DNA from: Euzebyales bacterium
GTDB lineage: Bacteria > Actinomycetota > Nitriliruptoria > Euzebyales > JAHELV01
DNA: 41,145 nucleotides
Assembly: GCA_035461305.1 (NCBI GenBank)
Contig: DATHVN010000127.1
Coordinates: forward strand, 1-41,145
Reading direction: 5' to 3'
Positions 24,309-32,373 of this stretch are shown piece by piece (positions within the stretch are counted from its first letter, which is position 1; every line of letters begins with the position of its first letter). Both the position numbers and the translations under genes were made by a program. The notes beneath the pieces were generated by a model, which was not told the DNA's origin, did not search any database, and saw nothing but the letters and a program-made list of their open reading frames with translations.

Positions 24309-25427
24309 GTGACCGCGCGCACCACGCCACCATTCCGAGCCGATCATGTCGGATCGCTGCTGCGTCCCAAGGCGCTGCTCCAGGCCCGCGAGGATCACAA
24401 GGCGGGCACGATCAGCGACGAGGAGCTGCGCAGCGTCGAGGACGCCGCGATCGCCGAGGCCATACGCATGCAGGAGGACGTCGGCCTGCGGTCGGCGACC
24501 GACGGGGAGTTCCGGCGCGCCTCGTGGCACATGGACTTCATCTACCAGCTCGGTGGGGTCAGGACCGTCGAGGGCAACATCACGGTCAAGTTCCGCAACC
24601 GCGAGGGTGGCCTGGAGTTCACGCCGGCAGCGCTGCGCGTCGACGAGCCGATCACACTCAGGGCGCCGATCTTCGCTGACGCGTTCGGCTTCGTGCAGGA
24701 CAACGTCACCACCGCGATCCCGAAGCTGACGATCCCCTCACCGAGCATGATCCACTACCGGGGTGGTCGAGCGTCGATCGACGAGTCGGTGTATCCGGAC
24801 CTCGACGAGTTCTGGAGCGACCTGACCACCGCGTACGCCGACGAGGTGGCCGCGCTGTACGACCGGGGCTGCCGCTACCTGCAGTTCGACGACGTCAGCC
24901 TCGCCTACCTCAACGATCCGGCCCAGCGCGAGCACGTCCGCCAGATGGGCGGCGACCCCGACCGCCAGCACATCGAGTACATCGGCCACATCAACGAGGC
25001 GATCGCGGGGCGGCCCGACGACATGGCGATCACCACCCACATGTGCCGCGGCAACTTCCAGTCGTCGTGGGTCGCCGAGGGCGGCTACGACCATGTCGCC
25101 GAGGCACTGTTCAACGTGCTCGACGTCGACGGCTTCTTCATGGAATGGGACGACGAGCGCTCCGGCGGGTTCGAGCCGCTGCGCTTCGTGCCGCCCACCA
25201 AGACCGTCGTGCTCGGGCTGGTCACGACCAAGACCGGCGCGCTCGAGGACCCCGACGACCTCAAACGGCGCATCGAGGACGCCTCGCAGTACGTCGACAT
25301 CGACCAGCTGTGCCTGTCCCCCCAGTGCGGCTTCGCCTCGACCTCTGAGGGCAACGCCCTGACGCATGACGACCAGGTCGCGAAGCTCCGCCTGATCGTC
25401 GACACCGCGGCGGAGGTCTGGGGATAG
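24309..25427 (+). CDS. MetE-C-terminal-domain-like methyltransferase (cobalamin-independent methionine synthase family)
   Basis: 372-residue single-domain protein of the MetE C-terminal TIM-barrel family. It opens with RADHVGSLLRP (about 10-20), carries ATDGEFRRASWHMDF (about 63-77), and has the zinc ligands in ITTHMCRGNF (His-x-Cys) and CLSPQCGFAS (the distal Cys). Full MetE has about 750 residues; stand-alone C-terminal versions occur widely and use various methyl donors and thiol acceptors, so a true methionine synthase role is not certain. GTG 24309 follows GTGAGGAGA by a few bases. The next gene begins right at its end. Confidence 0.88.
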   Translation: MTARTTPPFRADHVGSLLRPKALLQAREDHKAGTISDEELRSVEDAAIAEAIRMQEDVGLRSATDGEFRRASWHMDFIYQLGGVRTVEGNITVKFRNREGGLEFTPAALRVDEPITLRAPIFADAFGFVQDNVTTAIPKLTIPSPSMIHYRGGRASIDESVYPDLDEFWSDLTTAYADEVAALYDRGCRYLQFDDVSLAYLNDPAQREHVRQMGGDPDRQHIEYIGHINEAIAGRPDDMAITTHMCRGNFQSSWVAEGGYDHVAEALFNVLDVDGFFMEWDDERSGGFEPLRFVPPTKTVVLGLVTTKTGALEDPDDLKRRIEDASQYVDIDQLCLSPQCGFASTSEGNALTHDDQVAKLRLIVDTAAEVWG

Positions 25428-26461
25428 CGCGACCACCCGAACAGCCCGACGACTGGACGGCTCCGGGCGCGTTCGCCGTCGCCCCGGGCGTCCACCGCAT
25501 CCCGCTGCCGCTGCCGTTCGACGGCCTGCGCGCGGTCAACGTCTACGCGGTCGTGGACGGCGACGACCTTACGTTGATCGATGGCGGATGGGCGCTCGAG
25601 GCGTCTCGGCGACAGCTCGAGCGGTCGCTTGTCGAGCTCGACCGCGAGCTCGGTGACATCACGCGCTTCCTGGTCACGCACATCCATCGGGACCACTACA
25701 CCCAGGCGGTCGCCATGCGACGGGAGTTCGGCACGACCGTCAGCCTGGGCGCCGGGGAGCGCCACTCGCTCGAACTGCTGCACCGCCCTGACCGTCGCCC
25801 GCTCGACACCCAGTTGCGCCGCATGGACGCCGCCGGCGCGACACCGCTCGTCGAGGCACTGAAGGCCCGGCGGCGGGAGCGAACGGTCGACCTGACGGAC
25901 TGGCAGCTGCCCGACAACTGGATCGCCGACGGGGCCACGCTGCGGATCGGCGATCGGGAGCTGCGGGCGACCCGGACACCCGGCCACACCCAGGGCCACG
26001 TCGTGTTCGCGGACGAGTCCAACGGGGTGCTGTTCGCGGGCGACCACGTGCTGCCGCACATCACGCCGTCGATCGCGCTCGAGCCGGTCGACGCCACCCT
26101 GCCGCTGGCCGACTACATGACGTCGCTCGCGGCCCTGCGCGGCCGTGCGGACATGTGGCTGCTGCCGGCGCACGGGCCGGTGACCGCCAGCGTGCACGCA
26201 CGGGTCGACGAGCTGCTCGACCACCACCGCGAGCGGTTGGACGCCACGGCCGCCGCGGTCGCGTCCGGCGCGTCGACCGCGTACGAGACCGCCAGGGCAC
26301 TGCGCTGGACGCAGCGTGGGACCGCGTTCGCCGAGCTCGACGAGTTCAACCAGATGCTCGCGGTCAGCGAGACGCTGGCGCACCTGGACCTCCTCGTCGC
26401 GCGGGGACGGCTGGAGCGCACCGGCGCCAGCACCGGACTGCGGTACGAGGTCCCGCGCTGA
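25424..26461 (+). CDS. metallo-beta-lactamase-fold hydrolase (start codon unclear)
   Basis: Zinc hydrolase of the glyoxalase II/MBL type. The motif VTHIHRDHYTQ supplies the HxHxDH metal site, GHTQGHVVF the third His, LFAGDHVLPH the bridging Asp, and LLPAHGPV the last His. A helical C-terminal domain (DELLDHHRERLDATA and onward) follows. The coherent homology starts before the first canonical start: PGVHRIPLPLPFDGLRAVNV is needed for the first strands, yet the frame contains no ATG, GTG or TTG between the end of the MetE-like gene and GTG 25553. GGAGG lies just upstream of ATA 25424 (CTG 25418 is also near). The start given is therefore a best guess; GTG 25553 is the fallback and would remove two strands. 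Translationally close to the MetE-like gene. Confidence 0.8.
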   Translation: MARPPEQPDDWTAPGAFAVAPGVHRIPLPLPFDGLRAVNVYAVVDGDDLTLIDGGWALEASRRQLERSLVELDRELGDITRFLVTHIHRDHYTQAVAMRREFGTTVSLGAGERHSLELLHRPDRRPLDTQLRRMDAAGATPLVEALKARRRERTVDLTDWQLPDNWIADGATLRIGDRELRATRTPGHTQGHVVFADESNGVLFAGDHVLPHITPSIALEPVDATLPLADYMTSLAALRGRADMWLLPAHGPVTASVHARVDELLDHHRERLDATAAAVASGASTAYETARALRWTQRGTAFAELDEFNQMLAVSETLAHLDLLVARGRLERTGASTGLRYEVPR

Positions 26462-26806
26462 CCGACCCCCACGACCATGGCCACCAGGACACGCTCGCTG
26501 CCGCCCGCGCACGCATCCGGAAGCAGCGCAACCGGGTGCTTGCGGTCACCGGCGGGCAGCGCCCCGACGTGGACATGCCCGCGCTGGTGCGCGGCGCCAT
26601 CGGCGCCTGCCACGCCAATCTGACCGGCATCCGCAGGCGCGGCTTCCGCATCGACGGCGCTCGACGACCTGGCCGCCAGGATGCGCGGCGGCGGTGGCAG
26701 GGACAGCTGGGCGCGGACATTCCCGCGCGGCCCCCACCTGTGGACCGCGCTGACCTCGTTGCACCTGTTCATCGAGCACCACGGCACGGGCGGCGCGGTG
26801 TCGTAA
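26462..26806 (+). pseudogene. fragment of a conserved hypothetical protein (possibly DUF4872-like), frameshifted and truncated
   Basis: One frame gives ARARIRKQRNRVLAV, PDVDMPALVRGAIGACHANL and RRRGFRID. One base shift near 26658-26664 leads to LDDLAARMRGGGGRDSWART, FPRGPHLWTALTSLHLFIEH and HGTGG, then a stop at 26806. The IEHHGTGG end resembles the middle of DUF4872-type domains found with butirosin BtrH-like proteins. The expected upstream domain and the residues after GTGG are missing. The family assignment is from memory of the pattern and weak; that the region is a decayed coding sequence is better supported by the continuous helical text across a frameshift. Confidence 0.45.
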
Positions 26807-26824
26807 CCCCCCGGCGGACGCAGC

Positions 26825-27931
26825 TCAACCGGGGTGCGGATGCTCGTCGAAGAACCGCACCATCTCCGCCGAGGCGTCCGGGCCGGCGGGGTCGGTGTGC
26901 GAGCCCTCAGGGTCGCCGCCTGACCAGGCGTGGCCCAGGCCCTGGACCGACCAGCCCTCGGCGAGCGTCATCCCGTCCGGCGCCCGGTAGATGTACCGCG
27001 TGGCCTCGCGGCCACCGGCGCCGGCGCGTTCATGGACGGTCAGCAGCGGATGGGTGACGTGGGCCGTGGCCTGCCGCAGGACCTGCTCGGCGTTGCCGCG
27101 GTGGACGGTCCGGTCCAGATCGCCGTGGAAGACGATCGCCGGCGTGCCCGGACCGGTCCGGGCGGTCCCGGCGCCACCCTGCTTCATCGCCTGCAGCGCG
27201 GAGGGCAGGTCCGTCGCGGCGCCGTGCGCCAGACCGGAGTGCACGCCGATCGCAGCGAACAGATCAGGATGCACCGCTCCGAGGATCGCCGCCATCGCGC
27301 CGCCCGCCGACATGCCGGCGACGTGGACCCGCGAGGGATCGATGGGTGCCGTCGCTGTCACGGTGCGAGCGATGTCGGCGATGAGCGACGGCTCGCCACG
27401 GTCCCGGCTCTGGTCGGCCGGCTCGAACCAGTTCCAGCACCGGGACGGGTTGGCCTGGCGCGACTGCTCCGGGTAGGCGACGACGAACCCGTGCCGCTCG
27501 GCCAGCGCGTTCATCCGCGTCCCTGCCGCGAAGTCGTCCGCGTCCTGCGTGCACCCGTGGAGCATGACGAGCAGCGGCATCGCGGTCGCCGACGCCGCGC
27601 CCGGCACGAAGACCTTGTAGGTGCGGGTCCCGGCCCGGGTCGTCATCGATTCCGTCAGGAACCGTCCGGGCGAGGTCGTTGCGGACCCGACCGGCGGCGC
27701 GAGAGGAACGGCTCCGCCGGTCCGCTCGGTCCGCACCACTGTGCTGGTGACCCGTGTCGGCGCAGCGGCGCCGGTGGTCCGCCCGGGACCGCCGGGAACG
27801 TCCGCGCCACCGACACCCCGCAGGGTCCGCTGGATGAGCGCGGTCGCGTCGTGGAGCCGTCCGGCCCGCGTGAGCCTCGTGGCCTCACGCATGCGTCCGA
27901 GCATGCCGTGCGGTCGAGCGTCGTCGGTCAA
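26825..27931 (-). CDS. PHB depolymerase-family esterase
   Basis: Alpha/beta hydrolase of 368 residues related to type 1 short-chain polyhydroxyalkanoate depolymerases and feruloyl esterases (LpqC/ESTHER PHB family). After a variable N-terminus of about 90 residues without a signal peptide come YKVFVPG, the oxyanion motif MLHGCTQDADDF (about 123-134), the CWNWFEP motif (about 165-171), and the nucleophile elbow VAGMSAGGAM (S208). Next are the catalytic Asp in FHGDLDRTV (D271 or D273) and the His in GLGHAWSGGD (H334). All catalytic residues are present. The missing signal peptide suggests an intracellular enzyme. The CopG-like gene sits 15 bases upstream on the same strand, a common pairing. 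Confidence 0.9.
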   Translation of the reverse strand: MTDDARPHGMLGRMREATRLTRAGRLHDATALIQRTLRGVGGADVPGGPGRTTGAAAPTRVTSTVVRTERTGGAVPLAPPVGSATTSPGRFLTESMTTRAGTRTYKVFVPGAASATAMPLLVMLHGCTQDADDFAAGTRMNALAERHGFVVAYPEQSRQANPSRCWNWFEPADQSRDRGEPSLIADIARTVTATAPIDPSRVHVAGMSAGGAMAAILGAVHPDLFAAIGVHSGLAHGAATDLPSALQAMKQGGAGTARTGPGTPAIVFHGDLDRTVHRGNAEQVLRQATAHVTHPLLTVHERAGAGGREATRYIYRAPDGMTLAEGWSVQGLGHAWSGGDPEGSHTDPAGPDASAEMVRFFDEHPHPG

Positions 27932-27946
27932 GGGTCTCCCTCCGTG

Positions 27947-28354
27947 TCACAGGCCACCGGCACCGCCGGTGTGGATGCGGTCAGCGAGCGCGTCGCGGAC
28001 GGCCGGGCTCGCGCGGAACGCTCCGAGCACCTCGACCGACTCGATGGTCTCGACGGCCAGCTCGGGGCTGACGTCATTGGCGATGGTCGCCAGTCCGAGC
28101 ACGCGGATCTGCAGCCGTGTCCCCGCCTCGCGCGCCCGTTCGAGGTCTGCACGGGTGATGTGCTGCAGCCCGAGGATCATCATGCGCCGGGCGACGGTCT
28201 GGCGGACCGCGTCCCCGTGGTTCGCCAGCTGGTTGCGGATCGCCGTGCGGATGAAGTCGGTCCGGTTCGCGTAGAAGCTCTCCGCGACGAGCAGGTCGAT
28301 CTGCCCGAGGTCGACGAGCCCGAGGTTGATCGTGATCTTCTCGGTTTCGCTCAC
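27947..28354 (-). CDS. CopG/ribbon-helix-helix family protein
   Basis: 135-residue protein whose N-terminus fits a ribbon-helix-helix DNA-binding fold: a strand KITINLGLVDLGQIDLLV (about 6-23) followed by the helix pair FYANRTDFIRTAIRNQLA (about 27-44). The remaining 90 residues are helical with no recognised domain, longer than a minimal CopG antitoxin. GTG 28354 with GGGAG about 12 bases upstream is the likely start. It precedes the PHB-depolymerase-type esterase by 15 bases and probably regulates the pair. No toxin-like gene is adjacent, so a toxin-antitoxin role is unlikely. Confidence 0.8.
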   Translation of the reverse strand: MSETEKITINLGLVDLGQIDLLVAESFYANRTDFIRTAIRNQLANHGDAVRQTVARRMMILGLQHITRADLERAREAGTRLQIRVLGLATIANDVSPELAVETIESVEVLGAFRASPAVRDALADRIHTGGAGGL

Positions 28355-28477
28355 GCTACCGGCACTCCCGACATCCGGGAAACATCTGACTGGATGGTAA
28401 CAGGATGGTTACGAGCGTGCGAAGCTACCACGTCGCGGGGCCGGAATGTGCGCGTGCACCGCGCTGTTGCACCGACC

Positions 28478-29077
28478 ATGCGCACCTTCACCGTCACCTG
28501 GGACTACCGCTGCCCGTTCGCCCGCAACGCCAACGAGCACGTCGTCGAGGGCCTGCTCGCCGGCGCGGACTGGGACGTCACGTTTGTGCCGTTCTCGCTG
28601 GGACAGGTGCACGTCTCGGAGGGTGAGCCGCCCATCTGGGACCGTCCCGACGACGACTCCGGGCTGCTGGCGATGCAGGTCGGCACGACCGTGCGCGACC
28701 TGGACCCTGGGCGCTTCCCCGCCCTCCACCGCGACCTGTTCGCGGTCCGCCACGACCACGGCGGTGACCTGCGCGACGAGGACGCGCTGCGGGAGGTGCT
28801 CGATCGGCACGGGGTCGACGCGGGGGCCGTGTTCGCGCAGGTCGACGACGGTCGGGCGATCAAGGCCGTCCGCATGGCCCACGAGCGGGCGGCGACCGAG
28901 CATACCGTCTGGGGCGTCCCCACGTTCATCTCCGGTGACCGGGCGGTGTTCATCCGGCTCATGCACCGCGCCGACGGCGACGTCGACGCCTCGGTGGCGA
29001 CGATCGAGCGGGTGCTCGACCTGATGGACGGCTTCGCCGACCTCAACGAGTTCAAGCACACCACCATCCCGCGCTGA
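28478..29077 (+). CDS. DsbA-fold (FrnE/HCCA isomerase-like) protein
   Basis: 199-residue thioredoxin-superfamily protein with the helical insertion typical of DsbA/FrnE/2-hydroxychromene-2-carboxylate isomerase relatives. The N-terminal strand FTVTWDYRCPFARNANE (about 4-20) places a single active-site cysteine C12 with the second cysteine of CxxC replaced by alanine (CPFA). The cis-proline motif is VWGVPTFISGD (about 147-157). The lost resolving cysteine argues against a disulfide oxidase and for a glutathione- or mycothiol-type transferase or isomerase role; this is inference. No signal peptide, so cytoplasmic. ATG 28478 is the first plausible start after the divergent CopG-like gene; its ribosome-binding site is weak. 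Confidence 0.85.
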   Translation: MRTFTVTWDYRCPFARNANEHVVEGLLAGADWDVTFVPFSLGQVHVSEGEPPIWDRPDDDSGLLAMQVGTTVRDLDPGRFPALHRDLFAVRHDHGGDLRDEDALREVLDRHGVDAGAVFAQVDDGRAIKAVRMAHERAATEHTVWGVPTFISGDRAVFIRLMHRADGDVDASVATIERVLDLMDGFADLNEFKHTTIPR

Positions 29078-29214
29078 CCAGCACAGGGGACTCGCGCCGG
29101 CTGGCTCTCCCCGGACGTTGGGAGTCGAGCGTCAGCGAGAGGCCAAGGGACGCAGCGAGCCTGCGAGCTGCGTGACTAAGCTGCGGGCCCGGTCGACGAC
29201 GAGGAGTGTGGCCG

Positions 29215-30117
29215 ATGGTGTCCGATCTGTTCGACCGCGATCGCTGGCGGGTCGTCGACGGGTTCGACGACCTCCACGACGTGACCTACCACCGTGCCGT
29301 CGACCAGGGCACGGTGCGCGTGGCGATCGACCGTCCGGAGGTACGCAACGCGTTCAGGCCCGGCACGGTCGACGAGTTGCACCGGGTCCTCGACCACGCC
29401 CGGCAGACGTCCGACGTGGGATGCGTGCTGCTCACCGGCAACGGGCCGTCACCGAAGGACGGCGGGTGGGCGTTCTGCTCCGGCGGCGACCAGCGGATGC
29501 GTGGGCGCGACGGATACCGCTACGCCGCGCGCGACACGGCCGACTCGATCGACCCGGCGCGCATGGGCCGGTTGCACATCCTCGAGGTCCAGCGCCTGAT
29601 CCGGTTCATGCCGAAGGTGGTCATCTGCGTCGTTCCGGGGTGGGCGGCCGGTGGTGGGCATTCGCTGCACGTCGTGGCGGACCTGACGATCGCCAGCCGG
29701 CAGCACGCCCGGTTCAAGCAGACCGACCTCGACGTCGCGTCGTTCGACGGGGGGTTCGGCTCGGCGTACCTCGCGAAGCAGGTCGGGCAGAAGTTCGCGC
29801 GCGAGATCTTCTTCCTCGGTGACGAGTACTCCGCCGAGGACGCGTACCGCATGGGCATGGTCAACGCCGTCGTCGATCACGTCGAGCTCGAGTCGACGGC
29901 GCTCGCGTGGGCGGCGAAGATCAACGGCAAGAGCCCGACCGCCACGCGCATGCTCAAGCTCGCCATGAACATGACCGACGACGGCCTCATCGGCCAGCAG
30001 CTGTTCGCCGGCGAGGCAACCAGGTTGGCCTACATGACCGACGAGGCGCGCGAGGGCCGCGACGCGTTCCTGGAGAAGCGCACTCCCGACTGGTCGGCCT
30101 TCCCCCACCACTACTGA
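29215..30117 (+). CDS. menB: 1,4-dihydroxy-2-naphthoyl-CoA synthase
   Basis: Crotonase-fold ring-closing enzyme of menaquinone biosynthesis, converting O-succinylbenzoyl-CoA to 1,4-dihydroxy-2-naphthoyl-CoA. The 300-residue protein has MenB-specific motifs: IDRPEVRNAFRPGTVDEL, WAFCSGGDQRMRGRDGY (about 83-99), VVPGWAAGGGHSLHVVADLT, and FDGGFGSAYLAKQVGQKFAR with the Asp/Gly cluster typical of MenB rather than generic hydratases. The C-terminus EKRTPDWSAFPHHY matches the family end (KRxPDFxxFPW). ATG 29215 has GAGGAG about 8 bases upstream. No other men gene is in the window. A crotonase acting on another aromatic CoA ester is a minor alternative. Confidence 0.92.
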   Translation: MVSDLFDRDRWRVVDGFDDLHDVTYHRAVDQGTVRVAIDRPEVRNAFRPGTVDELHRVLDHARQTSDVGCVLLTGNGPSPKDGGWAFCSGGDQRMRGRDGYRYAARDTADSIDPARMGRLHILEVQRLIRFMPKVVICVVPGWAAGGGHSLHVVADLTIASRQHARFKQTDLDVASFDGGFGSAYLAKQVGQKFAREIFFLGDEYSAEDAYRMGMVNAVVDHVELESTALAWAAKINGKSPTATRMLKLAMNMTDDGLIGQQLFAGEATRLAYMTDEAREGRDAFLEKRTPDWSAFPHHY

Positions 30118-30140
30118 GGGCTGCACTCCGCCGCGCCACC

Positions 30141-30254
30141 GATGTGGGGACGGCACAACGGCTCCGCGTTGGGGCCATCCCCACATCCACGATCATCGCC
30201 AACCCGGGGACGGCACACCGGATCCGCGTTGGGAGCCGTCCCCACGTTGGCGAT
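30141..30254. repeat. duplicated hairpin between convergent menB and idi
   Basis: Two related units start 60 bp apart. Unit 1 pairs GATGTGGGGACGGC (30141-30154) with GCCATCCCCACATC (30174-30187), one mismatch. Unit 2 pairs ATCGCCAAC...GGGGACGGC (30195-30214) with GCCGTCCCC...GTTGGCGAT (30235-30254). The loops share TCCGCGTTGGG. Position between convergent genes fits bidirectional termination or a REP-like element. Confidence 0.75.
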
Positions 30255-30282
30255 GGGCGACCTTCTGCGAGGCCGGCGAGCG

Positions 30283-30849
30283 TCAGTACGGGACATCGAC
30301 AGCGATCGGCCTGGGCCGACCGGTTGCGATGTCGAGCACGTCCGGCAGCCAGGGGGTGAAATCGCGGGGCGATTCGGCGCAGGCGGCGCGCACCGCGTCG
30401 AGGGCGTTCAGCGCGGTGGCCTCGATGTCGGCGCGGTCGAACCGGTCGCGGTCGAGCGCCGCGGTGTCCACCCCGCCGACGAGCACGACGTCGTACTCGT
30501 GCTCGACGAGGCCGGACGCCGGATCACGCGCCTCGTACCAGAAGGCACCCCGTACCTCGAGCGGACCCGGATCGAACCCGAGCTCCTCGCGGGTGCGCCG
30601 GCGCCCGGCCGCACGCAGCGGCTCACCCGGGCGCGGGTGACTGCAACATGTGTTCGACCAGCGGCCAGCGAAGTGGTACTTGCTCGCCGCGCGGCGTTGC
30701 AGGAGCACACGTCCGTCGGAGGCGAACAGCACGACCGAGAACGCCAGGTGCCGTGTCGCGCGCTGGTGCGCGGCCAGCTTGTCCATGGACCCGATGACCG
30801 CCGCATCGGCGCGGAGCAGCACGACGGCGTCGTCCACGTCGTCGGACAC
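30283..30849 (-). CDS. idi: isopentenyl-diphosphate delta-isomerase, type 1
   Basis: Nudix-fold enzyme converting isopentenyl to dimethylallyl diphosphate for isoprenoid synthesis, 188 residues. The active-site cysteine lies in the segment SNTCCSHPRPGE (family NTCCSHP). Metal-binding histidines are in DKLAAHQRATRHLAFSVVLF, the Nudix-like helix is RRRTREELGF, and the essential Glu pair is in VEHEYDVVLVG. The C-terminus FTPWLPDVLDIATG is as in short actinobacterial enzymes. GTG 30849 is the start; it lies 2 bases after the stop of the prfC remnant, and the upstream in-frame sequence ([11 protein letters not shown]) is the end of prfC, not of this gene. Intact. Confidence 0.92.
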   Translation of the reverse strand: MSDDVDDAVVLLRADAAVIGSMDKLAAHQRATRHLAFSVVLFASDGRVLLQRRAASKYHFAGRWSNTCCSHPRPGEPLRAAGRRRTREELGFDPGPLEVRGAFWYEARDPASGLVEHEYDVVLVGGVDTAALDRDRFDRADIEATALNALDAVRAACAESPRDFTPWLPDVLDIATGRPRPIAVDVPY

Positions 30850-30851
30850 GG

Positions 30852-31582
30852 TCAGGCCACGGCCGCGCGGCTCGCGCCGGCACGTGCCCCGAGCTCGCCC
30901 AAGCTCGATGTCGGGGTGGTCGCGCACCCTCCGCAGCACGTGCTCAGACTCGAACAGCGCGAGCACCGCGGTGGTCCTCGACCAGCTGCAGGCGGCGAGC
31001 CGTGCGCAGCGCCGGGGCGTCGGCGGCGTCGACCCGTCGGGCCAGCGTCCAGGGAGCCGGCGCGAGTGCGATCTGGTCGGAGGTCTGGTCGAGCACCTCC
31101 AGCGGGGGCAGCCCAGGATGATCGCACTTGTTGACGAACGTCACGATCGGCAGGCCGCGATCGCGGCAGACCCCGAACAGCTTCAGCGTCTGTGGCTCCG
31201 GCCCTCGTGCGGCATCGAGCACCATGACAGCGGCGTCTGCGGCACACAGCGTGCGATAGGTGTCCTCACTGAAGTCGGCGTGGCCGGGCGTGTCGAGCAG
31301 GTTGAAGCACCACCCGCCGTTGGTGAAGTGCAGTGCGGTCGACGAGATCGAGATGCCCCGCTGCTGCTCGAGCTCCATCCAGTCACTGGTCGTCGTCCGC
31401 GCCTGCCTGCGAGACCTGACGGCGCCGGCCTCCTGGACGGCGCCGGCGAACAGCAGGAACTTCTCGGTGAGGGTGGTCTTGCCCGCGTCGGGGTGGCTGA
31501 TGATGGCGAACGTGCGCCGACGCGCGGCGGCAGCACGCACATCGGCGTCCGTCACCTGGGCACTGGACACGGAGGAGCTCAC
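30852..31582 (-). pseudogene. prfC: peptide chain release factor 3, middle deleted and frameshifted
   Basis: RF3 recycles RF1/RF2 after termination using GTP. The first about 165 residues are an excellent RF3 G domain: [20 protein letters not shown] (G1), [32 protein letters not shown] (G3), IVTFVNKCD (G4) and [17 protein letters not shown]. It then switches directly to [28 protein letters not shown] and, after one frameshift near 30968, [20 protein letters not shown] and a stop at 30852, which is the extreme C-terminus of RF3. About 330 residues (domains II and most of III) are absent from the roughly 530 expected. The Lys in the G1-associated segment is present, but the protein could not bind the ribosome as RF3 does. 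prfC is dispensable in many bacteria, so loss is tolerable. Confidence 0.9.
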
Positions 31583-31705
31583 CTCGACGGCTTGGAGACC
31601 TGGAACGCGCCGGCGACCGGCCGGGCCGACGGATCATGCTAGCGGTGCACGCCCGGACCGGCGGAGCCACCACCCGGATCATGCGGTGCCCGCTCCTCAC
31701 ACCGG

Positions 31706-32293
31706 TCAGCTGGCCAGCGCCATGACGTGCGTGTCACGACGGAGGCGCTCGATCACCCGCATCCGCGTCGGCCGATCGACCCTGATCGGCATCTCCCGCG
31801 TCTCGGTCACCGCCGCGTACGGCGGCCGCGTCGTCGCCATCAGCACCGTCATCAGCCGACGATGCCGATCCGGCAGCGGCGCACCGCAACCCGCACGGCC
31901 GTCCGCTCCTGCGTACTGATCAGCTCCTCCTCCAGCGCGGGAAACGTCCCTGTACCGTCCCCCCGGTCGACGCCTCGGTTGCGTGCTCGCGGCGGGTGGT
32001 GCCCAACATCCGCAGGCACTCGCGCCGGGCCATCGTGGCGATCCACGCCGCCAACCCGCTCCGGCTCCCGCACCCGGTCGATCGACTCGAACAGCTGCAG
32101 CCACGTCTGCTGCAGCACGTCCGCGTCGTCCGGCGCCAACCGGAACGACCGCGCGATCGCCACCACCAGTCCCCTGAACCGCCCGACCAGCTCCTCCACG
32201 CGTCCCGGGCGCCCGACCATGCACGTCTGACCAGGGCCGCACCTCGTGCTCCATCGCCATCACGCCCTCTGGGTGCGTCACTGTGGTGCTCAC
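31706..32293 (-). pseudogene. ECF/sigma-70 family sigma factor, multiply frameshifted
   Basis: Three frames together give a near-complete sigma factor of about 190 residues. The start is GTG 32293 (VTHPEGVMAMEHEVRPWSD), then after a shift near 32225 RVEELVGRFRGLVVAIARSF, RLAPDDADVLQQTWLQLFES and IDRVREPERVGG (region 2). After a shift near 32065 comes WIATMARRECLRMLGTTRRE, and after another near 31870-31880 LPDRHRRLMTVLMATTRPPY, AAVTETREMPI and RMRVIERLRRDTHVMALAS (region 4). A further in-frame irregularity sits at IRVDRPTRMR, where the family has IGSIGPTRMR. No large deletion. The overlap with the start of the divergent TPR fragment suggests a former divergent pair. Confidence 0.8.
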
Positions 32294-32373
32294 CGTGCGG
32301 CCGGGACCCGTGCGCGCGGCAGGGCACGTCCCCAGTCGTGACGTCCCGACCCCCCGGGGTCATCTTCGCCGCC

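Noticed and set aside
27947-28354. CopG-like gene as an antitoxin.
   Set aside because: No toxin-like gene adjoins it; it is longer than a minimal antitoxin and pairs with an esterase.
26930-29077. A plus-strand open frame of 715 codons ending with the DsbA-fold protein.
   Set aside because: The first about 515 codons are antisense to the esterase and CopG-like genes; only the part from ATG 28478 shows real homology.
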